In this document: positions 7,433 to 15,921 of the stretch, piece by piece
Position numbering within the stretch: position 1 is the stretch's first letter
Layout: every line of letters begins with the position of its first letter
NCBI RefSeq assembly: GCF_016031655.1
Contig: NZ_JACCHQ010000005.1
Span: 62,001 to 126,000, forward strand
Source: Bradyrhizobium glycinis
GTDB lineage: Bacteria > Pseudomonadota > Alphaproteobacteria > Rhizobiales > Xanthobacteraceae
Direction of reading: 5' to 3'
DNA length: 64,000 nt
Translations under genes and position numbers: made by a program
Notes under the pieces: model-generated
What the model was told of the DNA's origin: nothing
Database searches by the model: none
Seen by the model: only the letters and a program-made list of their open reading frames with translations

Positions 7433-8410
7433 ATGTTGAAGAAGATGACGGTTGCCGTGGCGATTTCCGCCGCCACGCTGTTGGCGGCGACGAGCGCGAG
7501 CATGGCGCAGACCAAGCTCAAATGGGCCCATGTCTACGAGACCTCGGAGCCGTTCCACACGGCATCGGTCTGGGCTGCACAGGAGATCGCCAAGCGCACC
7601 AACGGGCGCTACCAGATCGAGGTCTATCCGGCCTCCCAGCTCGGCAAGGAAGCCGACATCAACCAGGGTCTCTCGCTCGGCTCGGTCGACATCATCATCT
7701 CCGGCTCGAGCTTCGCCGCCAAGAGCTTCGCGCCGATTGGCGTGACCTATTATCCCTACACCTTCCGCGACGCCGATCATCTGCTCGCCTACACCAAGAG
7801 CGACATCTTCAAGGAGCTCGCCAAGGGCTATGAGGACAAGAGCGGCCACCACATCGTCGCGGTGACCTATTACGGCGTGCGCCAGACCTCGTCGAACAAG
7901 CCGATCAAGACCTGCGCCGACATGAAGGGCCTGAAGATGCGTGTGCCGGACGTTCCGGCCTATCTCGCGATGCCGCGCGCCTGCGGCGCGAACACCGCGC
8001 CGATCGCGTTCGCCGAAGTCTATCTCGCGCTCCAGAACGGCACCGTCGAGGCGCAGGAAAATCCGCTGACCACGATCGAGGCCAAGAAGTTCTACGAGGT
8101 GCAGAAGCACATCGTCCTGACCGGCCACATCGTCGACCACCTCAACACCGTGATCGCCGGGGCGCTATGGAAGAAGCTCACCGACGAGGACAAGAAGATC
8201 TTCGCCGACGTGGCGCAGGAGGCTGCTGCAAAGGCCACGGGAGAGATCAAGCAGAATGAGGCCAAGCTGGTCGCCTTCTTCAAGGACAAGGGCCTGACCG
8301 TGACCGAGGTCGACAAGAACGAGTTCCGCGATACCGTGCTGAAGAACGTCGCGTTCGAGACGTTTGGGTACCGCAAGGCGGATTGGGAGAAGATCCAGGC
8401 GGTCAAGTAG
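7433..8410 (+). CDS. TRAP transporter substrate-binding protein (DctP family)
   Basis: This 325-residue protein is the periplasmic receptor of a tripartite ATP-independent transporter. It begins with a Sec signal peptide (LKKMTVAVAISAATLLA, cleavage after SMAQ) and shows DctP-family segments such as LKWAHVYETSEPFHTAS and IKTCADMKGLKMRVPD, where the conserved Arg that binds the substrate carboxylate sits. The ATG at 7433 has GGAGG eight bases upstream; an ATG five codons earlier lacks this. It heads the transporter genes and is separated from the small permease by a palindromic repeat. Context predicts an aldonate or uronate as ligand; the ligand is an inference. Confidence 0.92.
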   Translation: MLKKMTVAVAISAATLLAATSASMAQTKLKWAHVYETSEPFHTASVWAAQEIAKRTNGRYQIEVYPASQLGKEADINQGLSLGSVDIIISGSSFAAKSFAPIGVTYYPYTFRDADHLLAYTKSDIFKELAKGYEDKSGHHIVAVTYYGVRQTSSNKPIKTCADMKGLKMRVPDVPAYLAMPRACGANTAPIAFAEVYLALQNGTVEAQENPLTTIEAKKFYEVQKHIVLTGHIVDHLNTVIAGALWKKLTDEDKKIFADVAQEAAAKATGEIKQNEAKLVAFFKDKGLTVTEVDKNEFRDTVLKNVAFETFGYRKADWEKIQAVK

Positions 8411-8418
8411 TAGTGAGT

Positions 8419-8501
8419 CGTCATTCCGGGATGGTCCGAAGGACCAGACCCGGAATCTCGAGATTCCGGGTTCGACGCTCGCGCGTCGCCCCGGAATGAC
8501 G
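8419..8501. repeat. Palindromic intergenic repeat between dctP and dctQ
   Basis: CGTCATTCCGGG at the left and the matching CCCGGAATGACG at the right frame the element. Inside lie GGTCC-gaa-GGACC and a perfect 24-bp palindrome (8448-8471) with half ACCCGGAATCTC. This dispersed type is common in Bradyrhizobium relatives. In RNA it would form stable stem-loops just 3' of the binding-protein gene. Confidence 0.8.
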
Positions 8502-8517
8502 TCAAGAGGAGTCCCCC

Positions 8518-9096
8518 ATGTCCACCGCCGAAATCCACCGGCAGATCACCGCGGACGAAATCGCCCACACCTTCGAGGAAGAGGCGACGCCGAAGGTCGA
8601 TCTCGGCGTCTACGCGTTCGAGGACTGGCTGGCGCTCGCGATCTTCTGGGTGATGGCGCTCGTCGTCTTCCTGCAGTTCTTCACCCGCTACGTGCTGAAC
8701 GACAGCTACGCCTGGACCGAGGAGATCGCGACCTATTGCCTGATCGGCGTGGTCTTCATCGGTTCATCAATGTGCGTACGGCTGTCGCGGCATATCCAGG
8801 TCGACCTCGTCTATCGCTATCTGCCGCATGCCGTAGGGCGCGTGCTGTCGACGGCGATCGATCTGATCCGGATCGCCTTCTTCGGCTACGCCATCAAGCT
8901 GGTCTGGGTCTACATCCGGATCATCGGCGACGAGCAGATGACCACGATCAATCTTCCCAAGGACTACGTCTATTACGCCGTGCTGCTCGGGTTCGTGCTG
9001 ATGTTCGCACGCGCCGTGCAGGTGGCAATCCAGAACTGGCGGCAGGGTTACTCGGTCCTCGAACGTCCCGGTGCCTACGACGGATCGGAAGGATAA
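8518..9096 (+). CDS. TRAP transporter small permease (DctQ family)
   Basis: The 192-residue inner-membrane protein has the four transmembrane helices of DctQ subunits, with the characteristic FTRYVLNDSYAWTEEIA segment in the first periplasmic loop and helix 2. A hydrophilic N-terminal stretch of about 40 residues precedes helix 1 and is longer than usual. AGAGGAG stands upstream of the ATG. The stop is four bases before the large permease start, so the two are translated as a pair. Confidence 0.92.
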   Translation: MSTAEIHRQITADEIAHTFEEEATPKVDLGVYAFEDWLALAIFWVMALVVFLQFFTRYVLNDSYAWTEEIATYCLIGVVFIGSSMCVRLSRHIQVDLVYRYLPHAVGRVLSTAIDLIRIAFFGYAIKLVWVYIRIIGDEQMTTINLPKDYVYYAVLLGFVLMFARAVQVAIQNWRQGYSVLERPGAYDGSEG

Positions 9097-9100
9097 GACC

Positions 9101-10507
9101 ATGCTGCTGTTGCTCGGAGGCTTTCTCGTCCTGATGCTGCTCGGCGTTCCCGTGGCGATCGCCATGGCCGTGTCGTCGCTGCTCTACATCCTGGTCAGCG
9201 GCGTGACGCCTGACGTTACGTTGGCGCAGCGCATGATCGCCGGCGTCGAGAGCTTTCCGCTGCTCGCCGTGCCGTTCTTCATCCTGGCCGGCAATCTCAT
9301 GAACATCGCCGGCGTGACCGGGCGCATCTACAAATTCGCCGTCGCGCTGGTAGGGTGGATGCGCGGCGGCCTCGGCCACGTCAACATCATCGGCTCGGTG
9401 ATCTTTTCCGGAATGTCGGGCACCGCGATCGCGGATGCCGCCGGCCTCGGCACCATCGAGATCAAGGCGATGAAGGACCACGGCTACTCCACCGAGTTCT
9501 CGGTCGGCGTCACCGCGGCCTCGGCGACGCTCGGGCCGATCATTCCGCCGTCGCTGCCCTTCGTGATCTACGGCATGATGGCGAACGTCTCGATCGGCGC
9601 GCTGTTCCTCGGTGGCGTCATTCCCGGCGTCGTGCTGACGCTGTTCATGATGGTGACCGTCACCTATTTCGCGCACAAGAACAAATGGGGCAGCGATACG
9701 CCGTTCTCCTGGCCGCAGCTCGGCTCGGCCGGCCTCGAGATCCTGATCGTGCTGTCATTCCCGATGGCGATCTGGCTGATGGTGCTCGCCGGCCTCTCGG
9801 TCAACATGGCGGTCGTGATCGGCCTCGGTACGCTGCTCCTGATCGACTGGTATTTCGACTTCTCGGCTGTGATGGCGCTGATGGCCCCGGTGATCCTGAT
9901 CGGCGGCATGACGCTGGGCTGGTTCACGCCCACGGAAGCTGCGGTCGCCGCGGTGATCTGGTCGCTATTCCTCGGCCTCGTGCGCTACCGCACCATGACG
10001 TTCCAGACCGTCGCCAAGGCGACCTTCGACACTATCGAGACCACGGCTTCGGTGCTGTTCATCGTCACCGCCGCCTCGATCTTCGCCTGGCTGCTGACGG
10101 TGTCGCAGGCGGCGCAGATGCTCTCGGACTGGATGCTCAGCATCACCCACAACAAATGGGTGTTCCTGGCGCTCGCCAACGTGCTGATCCTGTTCGTGGG
10201 ATGCTTCATCGACACCACGGCGGCGATCACGATCCTGGTGCCAATCCTGTTGCCGATCGTGCTCAAGCTCGGCATCGACCCGATCCATTTCGGCCTGATC
10301 ATGACGCTGAACCTGATGATCGGCCTGTTGCATCCGCCGCTCGGCATGGTGCTGTTCGTGCTCGCCCGCGTGGCAAAGCTCTCGGTCGAGCGCACGACGG
10401 TCGCCATCCTGCCCTGGCTGGTGCCGCTGCTGCTTGCGCTGATCGCGATCACCTACATTCCCGACCTGACCCTCTGGCTGCCAAAATACATGGGACTCTC
10501 CAAATGA
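9101..10507 (+). CDS. TRAP transporter large permease (DctM family)
   Basis: This 468-residue inner-membrane protein is the transport subunit. It has about a dozen hydrophobic helices and the DctM-type signatures VIFSGMSGTAIADAAGLG and TAASATLGPIIPPSLPFVIYG, which form the two helical hairpins that bind substrate and sodium, plus the second-half counterpart FTPTEAAVAAVIW. The ATG at 9101 is preceded by GGAAGGATAA. The stop overlaps the next gene by four bases (ATGA), so the dehydrogenase downstream belongs to the same operon. Confidence 0.93.
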   Translation: MLLLLGGFLVLMLLGVPVAIAMAVSSLLYILVSGVTPDVTLAQRMIAGVESFPLLAVPFFILAGNLMNIAGVTGRIYKFAVALVGWMRGGLGHVNIIGSVIFSGMSGTAIADAAGLGTIEIKAMKDHGYSTEFSVGVTAASATLGPIIPPSLPFVIYGMMANVSIGALFLGGVIPGVVLTLFMMVTVTYFAHKNKWGSDTPFSWPQLGSAGLEILIVLSFPMAIWLMVLAGLSVNMAVVIGLGTLLLIDWYFDFSAVMALMAPVILIGGMTLGWFTPTEAAVAAVIWSLFLGLVRYRTMTFQTVAKATFDTIETTASVLFIVTAASIFAWLLTVSQAAQMLSDWMLSITHNKWVFLALANVLILFVGCFIDTTAAITILVPILLPIVLKLGIDPIHFGLIMTLNLMIGLLHPPLGMVLFVLARVAKLSVERTTVAILPWLVPLLLALIAITYIPDLTLWLPKYMGLSK

Positions 10508-11553
10508 CCTCGACCGCTCTCGCCGCGACCCTGTTCGGCCCCGAAGACCTGCGCATGATCGAGCATCCGCTCGACAAGCTCGCCCACGGTATGGTCCGCA
10601 TCCGCTTCGGCGCCGGCGGCATCTGCGGCTCAGACATGCACTATTTCCGCCATGCCCGCACCGGGGACTTCGTGGTGAAGTCGCCGCTGGTGCTGGGACA
10701 CGAGATCTCGGGCGAGGTCGTGGAGATCTCCGGCGCCGTTGCCAATCTGAAAGTGGGAGACCGCGTCGCCGTCAATCCGTCGCGCTGGTGCGGCCATTGC
10801 GTCGCCTGCCGCGAGGGCCGGCCGAACCTGTGCGAGAACATCTATTTCATGGGCTCGGCCTCGAAGACGCCGCACATGCAGGGCGGCTTTGCTAACTTCT
10901 TCGACGCAATCCCCGCGCAGTGCGTGAAGATCCCGGACCACGTCTCCTACCAGGCCGCGGCGCTGGCCGAGCCGCTCGCGGTCTGCCTGCACGCGGTGGC
11001 GCGCGCCGGCAAGATCGAGGGCAAGCGCGGCATCATCTTTGGCGCCGGCCCGATCGGGCTTTTGACCATGCTTGCGGCGCGCCGCGCCGGCATGGCTGAC
11101 ATTACGGTGGCCGACATCGCTCCGGCGCCGCTGGCCTTTGCGACCAAGCTCGGCGCTTCCCACGTCGAGAACGTGTCGGGCGGTGAAGAGGGCCTGAAGG
11201 CGCAGGCCGCCGCGCGTCCTTACGACGTTGCCTTCGAGGTCTCGGGCACGGCGGCTGGCCTTGCCAGCGCGATCGGCATCGTCAGGCGCGGCGGTGTCGT
11301 GGTCCAGATCGGCAATCTGCCCGGCGGCCAGATCCCGACGCCGTCGAACGCGGTGATGGCCAAGGAGATCGACCTGCGCGGCTCGTTCCGGTTCGGCTTC
11401 GAGTTCATGAATGCGGTGGAACTGATCGGCAACGGCAGCGTCGATGTGCTGTCGCTGGTCACCGCCGAGCGGCCGCTTTCGACCGCCCCCGACGCGTTGC
11501 GGCTGGCGCTCGACCGCTCGCAGAGCGTCAAGGTCGTGCTGACCGCGAACTGA
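10504..11553 (+). CDS. Zinc-dependent medium-chain dehydrogenase, L-idonate/L-gulonate 5-dehydrogenase type
   Basis: The 349-residue protein is an MDR-family alcohol dehydrogenase. The catalytic zinc ligands are Cys in GGICGSDMHY and His-Glu in LGHEISG, the structural zinc site is CGHCVACREGRPNLC, and the Rossmann motif is GAGPIGLL. The closest named relative by pattern is L-idonate 5-dehydrogenase (IdnD). An L-gulonate dehydrogenase forming fructuronate would look much the same. It overlaps the large permease by ATGA and sits 14 bases before mannonate dehydratase, so the product is expected to feed that enzyme. Substrate is inferred from context. Confidence 0.9.
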   Translation: MTSTALAATLFGPEDLRMIEHPLDKLAHGMVRIRFGAGGICGSDMHYFRHARTGDFVVKSPLVLGHEISGEVVEISGAVANLKVGDRVAVNPSRWCGHCVACREGRPNLCENIYFMGSASKTPHMQGGFANFFDAIPAQCVKIPDHVSYQAAALAEPLAVCLHAVARAGKIEGKRGIIFGAGPIGLLTMLAARRAGMADITVADIAPAPLAFATKLGASHVENVSGGEEGLKAQAAARPYDVAFEVSGTAAGLASAIGIVRRGGVVVQIGNLPGGQIPTPSNAVMAKEIDLRGSFRFGFEFMNAVELIGNGSVDVLSLVTAERPLSTAPDALRLALDRSQSVKVVLTAN

Positions 11554-11566
11554 TGGGAGGCAGCGT

Positions 11567-12757
11567 ATGATGCTGGAGGGCTGGCGCTGGTACGGGCCGG
11601 ATGATCCGGTCTCGCTCGATGATGTCAGGCAGGCCGGGGCGAGCCAGATCGTCTCGGCCCTGCATCAGGTGCCGATCGGCGAAGCCTGGACGCGGAAGGC
11701 GGTCGAGGAGCGCAAGAACTTCATCGAGAACGGCCAGCCCGGCCGCTCGCAGCTGACCTGGTCGGTGGTGGAATCGATACCGATTCCTGACGACGTCAAG
11801 CGGCTCGGCGGAAGGGCGACGAAATCGATCGAGGCGTGGATCGCGAGCCTCGAGGCGGTGGCCGCCAGCGGCATCAAGATCATCTGCTACAACTTCATGC
11901 CCGTGGTGGACTGGTGCCGCACCGACCTCGAATGGGAGCTGCCGAACGGCGCCCGCGCCATGCGCTTCGACCAGGACCGCTTTGCCGCGTTCGAGCTGCA
12001 TATCCTGAAACGGCCGGCCGCCGTGCAGGAATATTCGCCGGAAGCGCAGGCGCGCGCGAAAAAGCTGTTCGAGCAGATGAGCCAGGCGGATGTCGATTAT
12101 CTCGTCATGGTCATTGCCAGTGCGCTGCCGGGCTCGACCACAGAGCCGATGACGATTCCGCAATTCCGTGATCGTCTCGAGACGTATCGCGACATCACGC
12201 CTGAGATCCTGCGGCAGCATCTCGCGGAATTCCTCGCGCGCGTGACGCCGGTGGCCGAGCAGCTCGGTGTCTCCTTGACGCTGCACCCGGACGACCCGCC
12301 GCGGCCGCTGTTCGGCCTGCCGCGCATTGCTTCCAGCGCCGACCATTATCAGGCGCTGTTCGATGCCGTGCCGTCCAAGGCGAACGGCATCTGCTTCTGC
12401 ACGGGCTCGCTCGGCGTGCGCGCGGAGAACAATCTGCCCGAAATGGCGGAGCGCTTCGGCCCGCGCATTGCGTTCGCCCATCTGCGCGCGATCAAGCGCG
12501 AGGCCGACGGGCTGTCGTTCTACGAGTCGGATCATCTCGACGGCGACGTCGACATGATCGCGGTGCTGAAGGCGCTTTTGAAGGAGAACGCGCGGCGCGC
12601 ACCGGACAAGAGGATCGTGTTCCGCCCGGACCACGGCCACCGCATGCTCGACGACCTCGCCGCCACCAAGCGCACCAATCCCGGCTACACCGCGATCGGC
12701 CGCCTGCGCGGCCTCGCCGAGCTCCGCGGCGCGATCAGGGCGATCGAGCATCGATAG
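11567..12757 (+). CDS. uxuA: Mannonate dehydratase
   Basis: This 396-residue protein matches UxuA: it opens LEGWRWYGPDDPVSLDDVRQ, has YNFMPVVDWCRTDLEWELP, the metal-site histidines in LTLHPDDPP and FCTGSLG, and the C-terminal FRPDHGHRMLDD. Normal UxuA length is about 390-400. It dehydrates D-mannonate to 2-keto-3-deoxy-D-gluconate in the cytoplasm. GGGAGG stands nine bases before the ATG. It is the last gene of the operon and is followed by a palindromic repeat. The KDG kinase and aldolase needed next are not in the window. Confidence 0.95.
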   Translation: MMLEGWRWYGPDDPVSLDDVRQAGASQIVSALHQVPIGEAWTRKAVEERKNFIENGQPGRSQLTWSVVESIPIPDDVKRLGGRATKSIEAWIASLEAVAASGIKIICYNFMPVVDWCRTDLEWELPNGARAMRFDQDRFAAFELHILKRPAAVQEYSPEAQARAKKLFEQMSQADVDYLVMVIASALPGSTTEPMTIPQFRDRLETYRDITPEILRQHLAEFLARVTPVAEQLGVSLTLHPDDPPRPLFGLPRIASSADHYQALFDAVPSKANGICFCTGSLGVRAENNLPEMAERFGPRIAFAHLRAIKREADGLSFYESDHLDGDVDMIAVLKALLKENARRAPDKRIVFRPDHGHRMLDDLAATKRTNPGYTAIGRLRGLAELRGAIRAIEHR

Positions 12758-12777
12758 AGCCAAAGCTCGATCGGCAT

Positions 12778-12894
12778 CGTCATTGCGAGCCACCGGGTCC
12801 GCGCGAAGCGCGGGCCCGATGACAGGGTCCGCGAAGCAATCCGGAATCCCTCCGCGGAAAGACTCTGGATTGCTGCGCGGAGCTCGCAATGACG
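12778..12894. repeat. CATTGCGAG-family intergenic repeat
   Basis: The element is framed by CGTCATTGCGAGC and GCTCGCAATGACG and contains inner complementary arms (GCAATCCGGAATCC... and ...GGATTGCTGCGC). It is a dispersed repeat of the same family as those at 49612 and 53811 and lies between the convergent uxuA and lysR genes. Confidence 0.8.
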
Positions 12895-12933
12895 TGGAGG
12901 GAGGGAGGTCTGCTTCATCCCAACACGGGCGGC

Positions 12934-13872
12934 CTAGTAGCACGCGTCCATCGCGCCGAGCTTCGGATAGAGCCGGTCGATCGCGGCGATCTCGCTTTTC
13001 ATCTGCGCGATGATCCAGTCGCGGATCTCGGCGGCGATTGGACGCATGATCCGGTTGCGCGGCGGCAGGAATTCGCAGATGCGGCGCGTGGTGGTCAGCG
13101 TGTCGGAGGCCGGCACCAGCGCGCCGGTGAGCAGCCAGTGCGAGGCGACCGTCAGCCAGCCGAGCGCGATACCCTGCCCGAGCAGGGCCGCCTGCACCAC
13201 GACGGCATAGTCGGTGAAGCTCAGCACCTTGGCCGCGCCGCGGCGGCCGGTGAGGAGCGAAGCGTAATCCGCGGCCCAGTCGCCTGGCGTCTCGGCGAGG
13301 CGGATGATGGTGTTGCCCTCGGTGGGATCAGTCTCGCCGAGATAGCCGGGGCTGCACATCGGCAGCATCACTTCCTTCATCACCAGTGTGCCGCCGGATG
13401 ACGGCTCGTCGCGGTCGCGGAAGCGCATGCCGAGATCGACATTTTCCACCGGCCCGCGGAGCGCGCCGGAGATCAGCTGGAAGCGCAGATCGACCTGCGG
13501 AAACTGTTTCTGCAGCTTGTCGATGCGCGGCATCAGCCAGTGTGTGGTGAAGGCGGAGGAGACCGACAGCGTCACCGTCTCGGTGCCCTTGCGGCGCCGC
13601 TCGATCTCGACGAGCCCGCTCTCGATGCTGCGAAAGCCTTCGAGCACGCGGCGATACAAGAGCTCGCCTTCCTCGGTGAGCACCGCGCGCCCCGCTGTGC
13701 GATCGAACAGGCGAACGCCGAGATGCTCCTCGAACTGGCCGAGCATCCGGCTCACCGCTGGCTGCGTCACGTTTAGTTCGGCGGCCGCCGCCGTGAAGCT
13801 GCCGTTGCGCGCCGCTGCGTCGAAGACGAACAGGGCGTTGCTGGAAGGCAGCATGCGGCGCAGCTCTGGCAT
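12934..13872 (-). CDS. LysR-family transcriptional regulator (GcvA-type)
   Basis: The 312-residue protein has an N-terminal LysR helix-turn-helix (residues about 12-70, FDAAARNGSFTAAAAELNVTQPAVSRML) and a two-lobed effector domain of the GcvA group (about 95-300). The start at 13872 lacks a good ribosome site, and ATG at 13854 is a possible alternative. It is divergent from the polyamine-type ABC operon, with two dyad elements in the 162-base gap, so it most likely controls that operon and itself. The effector is unknown. Confidence 0.9.
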   Translation of the reverse strand: MPELRRMLPSSNALFVFDAAARNGSFTAAAAELNVTQPAVSRMLGQFEEHLGVRLFDRTAGRAVLTEEGELLYRRVLEGFRSIESGLVEIERRRKGTETVTLSVSSAFTTHWLMPRIDKLQKQFPQVDLRFQLISGALRGPVENVDLGMRFRDRDEPSSGGTLVMKEVMLPMCSPGYLGETDPTEGNTIIRLAETPGDWAADYASLLTGRRGAAKVLSFTDYAVVVQAALLGQGIALGWLTVASHWLLTGALVPASDTLTTTRRICEFLPPRNRIMRPIAAEIRDWIIAQMKSEIAAIDRLYPKLGAMDACY

Positions 13873-13886
13873 AACGTCATGTTATG
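13870..13886. promoter_or_regulatory. Candidate LysR binding dyad at the lysR start
   Basis: CATAAC-GTCAT-GTTATG is a 6-bp inverted repeat that contains a T-N11-A LysR box and covers the putative start codon of the regulator. It could serve autoregulation. Confidence 0.4.
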
Positions 13887-13930
13887 GGCGCGGTGAGAAT
13901 TTGGCAATTGCCGAGTTTTCGCAAGTCTGG

Positions 13931-13946
13931 TGTCATCGATATGACA
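13931..13946. promoter_or_regulatory. Second dyad in the lysR/ABC control region
   Basis: TGTCAT-CGAT-ATGACA is a perfect 6-bp inverted repeat about 90 bases upstream of the ABC operon start. It is a plausible activation site for the LysR protein. Confidence 0.4.
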
Positions 13947-14034
13947 GCCCAAAGACAGGGGCGCTGAAGGAAGATTTGCTGCAGCGCACGGTTCGGCCGT
14001 GGCCGCACGGAATCCCTGTCTATAAAGCAGGCTT

Positions 14035-15165
14035 ATGGCGCGCAGCGAGGCACGCCAGCTAGGGACATGGCGAGGTCGATCGTTGGACAAGCGAGCGGAA
14101 AGCGTCGAAATCAGGTCCGCCAGCAAGGCCTATGGCGCCGTTCGCGCCCTCGACGACGTTTCGCTCACTGTCGGCGCCGGCGAATTCGTCTCACTGCTCG
14201 GCCCCTCCGGCTCCGGCAAGACCACGCTGCTCGGCATTCTGGGCGGCTTCATCCTGCCGACCTCAGGCACGATTCTGTTCGGCGGCCGCGACGTCACCTA
14301 CATGCCGCCGCACAAGCGCGATATCGGCGTCGTCTTCCAGAACTATGCGCTGTTTCCGCACATGAGCGTCGGCGAGAACGTCGCCTTTCCGCTGCGCGCG
14401 CGGCGCCTGCCGAAGTCCTCCTGGCCGGACAAGGTGCGCGCAGCGCTCAGCATGGTCGGGCTTGCCAGCTATGAAGAGCGCGGCATCGCGCAGCTCTCCG
14501 GCGGTCAACGCCAGCGCGTGGCGCTGGCGCGCGCCATGATCTTCGAGCCGCGCCTGATCCTGATGGACGAGCCGCTCTCGGCGCTCGACAAGCAGCTCCG
14601 CGAATCCATGCAGATCGAGCTGCGCGCATTGCACAAGCGCATCGGCGCAACCATCATCTACGTCACCCATGATCAGCGCGAGGCGCTGACCATGAGCGAC
14701 CGGGTCGCCGTCATGAAGGACGGCCGGCTGGTCCAGATCGACCAGCCGGCGCGGCTGCACGACTATCCCGTCGATTCCTTCGTCGCCAGCTTCATCGGCG
14801 AAGCCACGATGCTGCCGGTCCGCCGTGTCGATGGCTCCAGCGTTGCGCTCGGCAACGCCTTGCTGCGCAGCGCCCGCGCCATTCCCGATGGCGATGCCCT
14901 GATGCTGGCGGTGCACAGCGAGAAGCTGCTGATCGATGACGGCGCGCAGGATGCCGCCTGTAACCGGCTGACCGGGACCGTCACCGACATTGTCTATCAG
15001 GGCGAGAGCCTGCGCATTTTCCTCGCGCTCGCCGATGGCGTCGCGCTCAGCCTGCGCCAGCCGAGCTACCACCAGGCCTATCACCGCATTCCGCCGGTCG
15101 GCGGCAGCCTCACCGTCACCCTCCATCCCGAGGACACCATCGTCGTGCCCAGTGTGAGGGACTGA
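14035..15165 (+). CDS. ABC transporter ATP-binding protein, spermidine/putrescine (PotA) type
   Basis: The 376-residue ATPase has Walker A GPSGSGKTT (residues 56-64), the signature LSGGQRQRVALARA, Walker B LILMDEPLSALD and the H-loop in TIIYVTHDQREALT. A C-terminal TOBE-like regulatory region follows residue about 270. This is the PotA/CysA-type import ATPase. The first 20 residues before the ABC fold are Arg-rich and unconserved in type, so a start slightly downstream (for example TTG at 14083) is possible. It leads an operon with a HAD hydrolase, an oxidase, a binding protein and two permeases. Confidence 0.9.
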   Translation: MARSEARQLGTWRGRSLDKRAESVEIRSASKAYGAVRALDDVSLTVGAGEFVSLLGPSGSGKTTLLGILGGFILPTSGTILFGGRDVTYMPPHKRDIGVVFQNYALFPHMSVGENVAFPLRARRLPKSSWPDKVRAALSMVGLASYEERGIAQLSGGQRQRVALARAMIFEPRLILMDEPLSALDKQLRESMQIELRALHKRIGATIIYVTHDQREALTMSDRVAVMKDGRLVQIDQPARLHDYPVDSFVASFIGEATMLPVRRVDGSSVALGNALLRSARAIPDGDALMLAVHSEKLLIDDGAQDAACNRLTGTVTDIVYQGESLRIFLALADGVALSLRQPSYHQAYHRIPPVGGSLTVTLHPEDTIVVPSVRD

Positions 15166-15201
15166 ACTCAAGCCTCATCCAACCTGAGAGAAGAAACTGA
15201 C

Positions 15202-15918
15202 ATGTCCACCCAAGCCGCGTTCAGCAATTTCAAGGTCCTCACCTTCGACGTCGTCGGCACCCTGATCGATTTCGAGACCGGCGTGCTCGAAGCGGTGCGC
15301 AAGATCGGAGGCAAGAAGGCGGCCGAGCTCAGCGACGACCAAATCTTCGAGCCCTACAAGCGTGGCCGCGACAAGCATTACGAGCGCTCGAGCGAGGTGA
15401 TGTTCCATGTCTATCGCCATCTCGCCACCGAACTCGGCCTGCCAGCGGACGATGCCTCCTGCGACATGTTCCAGCTCTCGGTGCTGCGCTGGGGACCGTT
15501 CCCGGATTCGGTCGAAGCGCTCAGGCGTCTGCGCACCAAATTCCGCTTAGTCGCGATGACCAACGCGGACCGCGTCGCGCTGTCCTGCTACGCGCACGCG
15601 CTGGGCAATCCCTTCGACGACACCGTGTGTGCCGACGACACGGGCGTTGCAAAACCGAACCCGGAATTCTTCGCCTACAACAAGGGCCGCCAGTCGGCCT
15701 TCGGCTACAAGCAGTCCGACATCCTGCACGTCGCGCAGAGCCAGTATCACGACATCGGGATCGCGCGGAAGCTCGGCTACAAGGTGTGCTGGATCGAGCG
15801 CCGCCAGGGCATTGCCGGTTTCGGCGGCACGCCGGCGGTGGAGACGCTGACCAAGCCGGACTTTCATTATCCAACCCTGAAGGCGCTTGCCGACGCCGCG
15901 ATCGGGCCGGCGGCATAA
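15202..15918 (+). CDS. HAD-family hydrolase, haloacid-dehalogenase type
   Basis: This 238-residue protein is a HAD hydrolase whose motif I is FDVVGTLID: the nucleophile Asp is kept but the usual second Asp is Val, as in L-2-haloacid dehalogenases rather than phosphatases. TNAD is motif II, KPNPEFF carries motif III Lys, and LHVAQSQYHDIGIA is motif IV, again dehalogenase-like with few acidic residues. It sits between the ABC ATPase and the oxidase genes with short gaps, so it is a member of the importer operon. Its substrate is unknown; detoxification or processing of the imported compound is a guess. Confidence 0.85.
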   Translation: MSTQAAFSNFKVLTFDVVGTLIDFETGVLEAVRKIGGKKAAELSDDQIFEPYKRGRDKHYERSSEVMFHVYRHLATELGLPADDASCDMFQLSVLRWGPFPDSVEALRRLRTKFRLVAMTNADRVALSCYAHALGNPFDDTVCADDTGVAKPNPEFFAYNKGRQSAFGYKQSDILHVAQSQYHDIGIARKLGYKVCWIERRQGIAGFGGTPAVETLTKPDFHYPTLKALADAAIGPAA

Positions 15919-15921
15919 CGG

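Noticed and set aside
6370..7521. N-terminal extension of the dehydrogenase frame on the minus strand
   Set aside because: It is antisense to the gntR gene and has no homology-like pattern. The family start at 6369 has its own ribosome site.
9355..10503. Upstream half of the open frame leading into the zinc dehydrogenase gene
   Set aside because: This part is a shadow of dctM in another frame. The dehydrogenase fold begins at ATG 10504.
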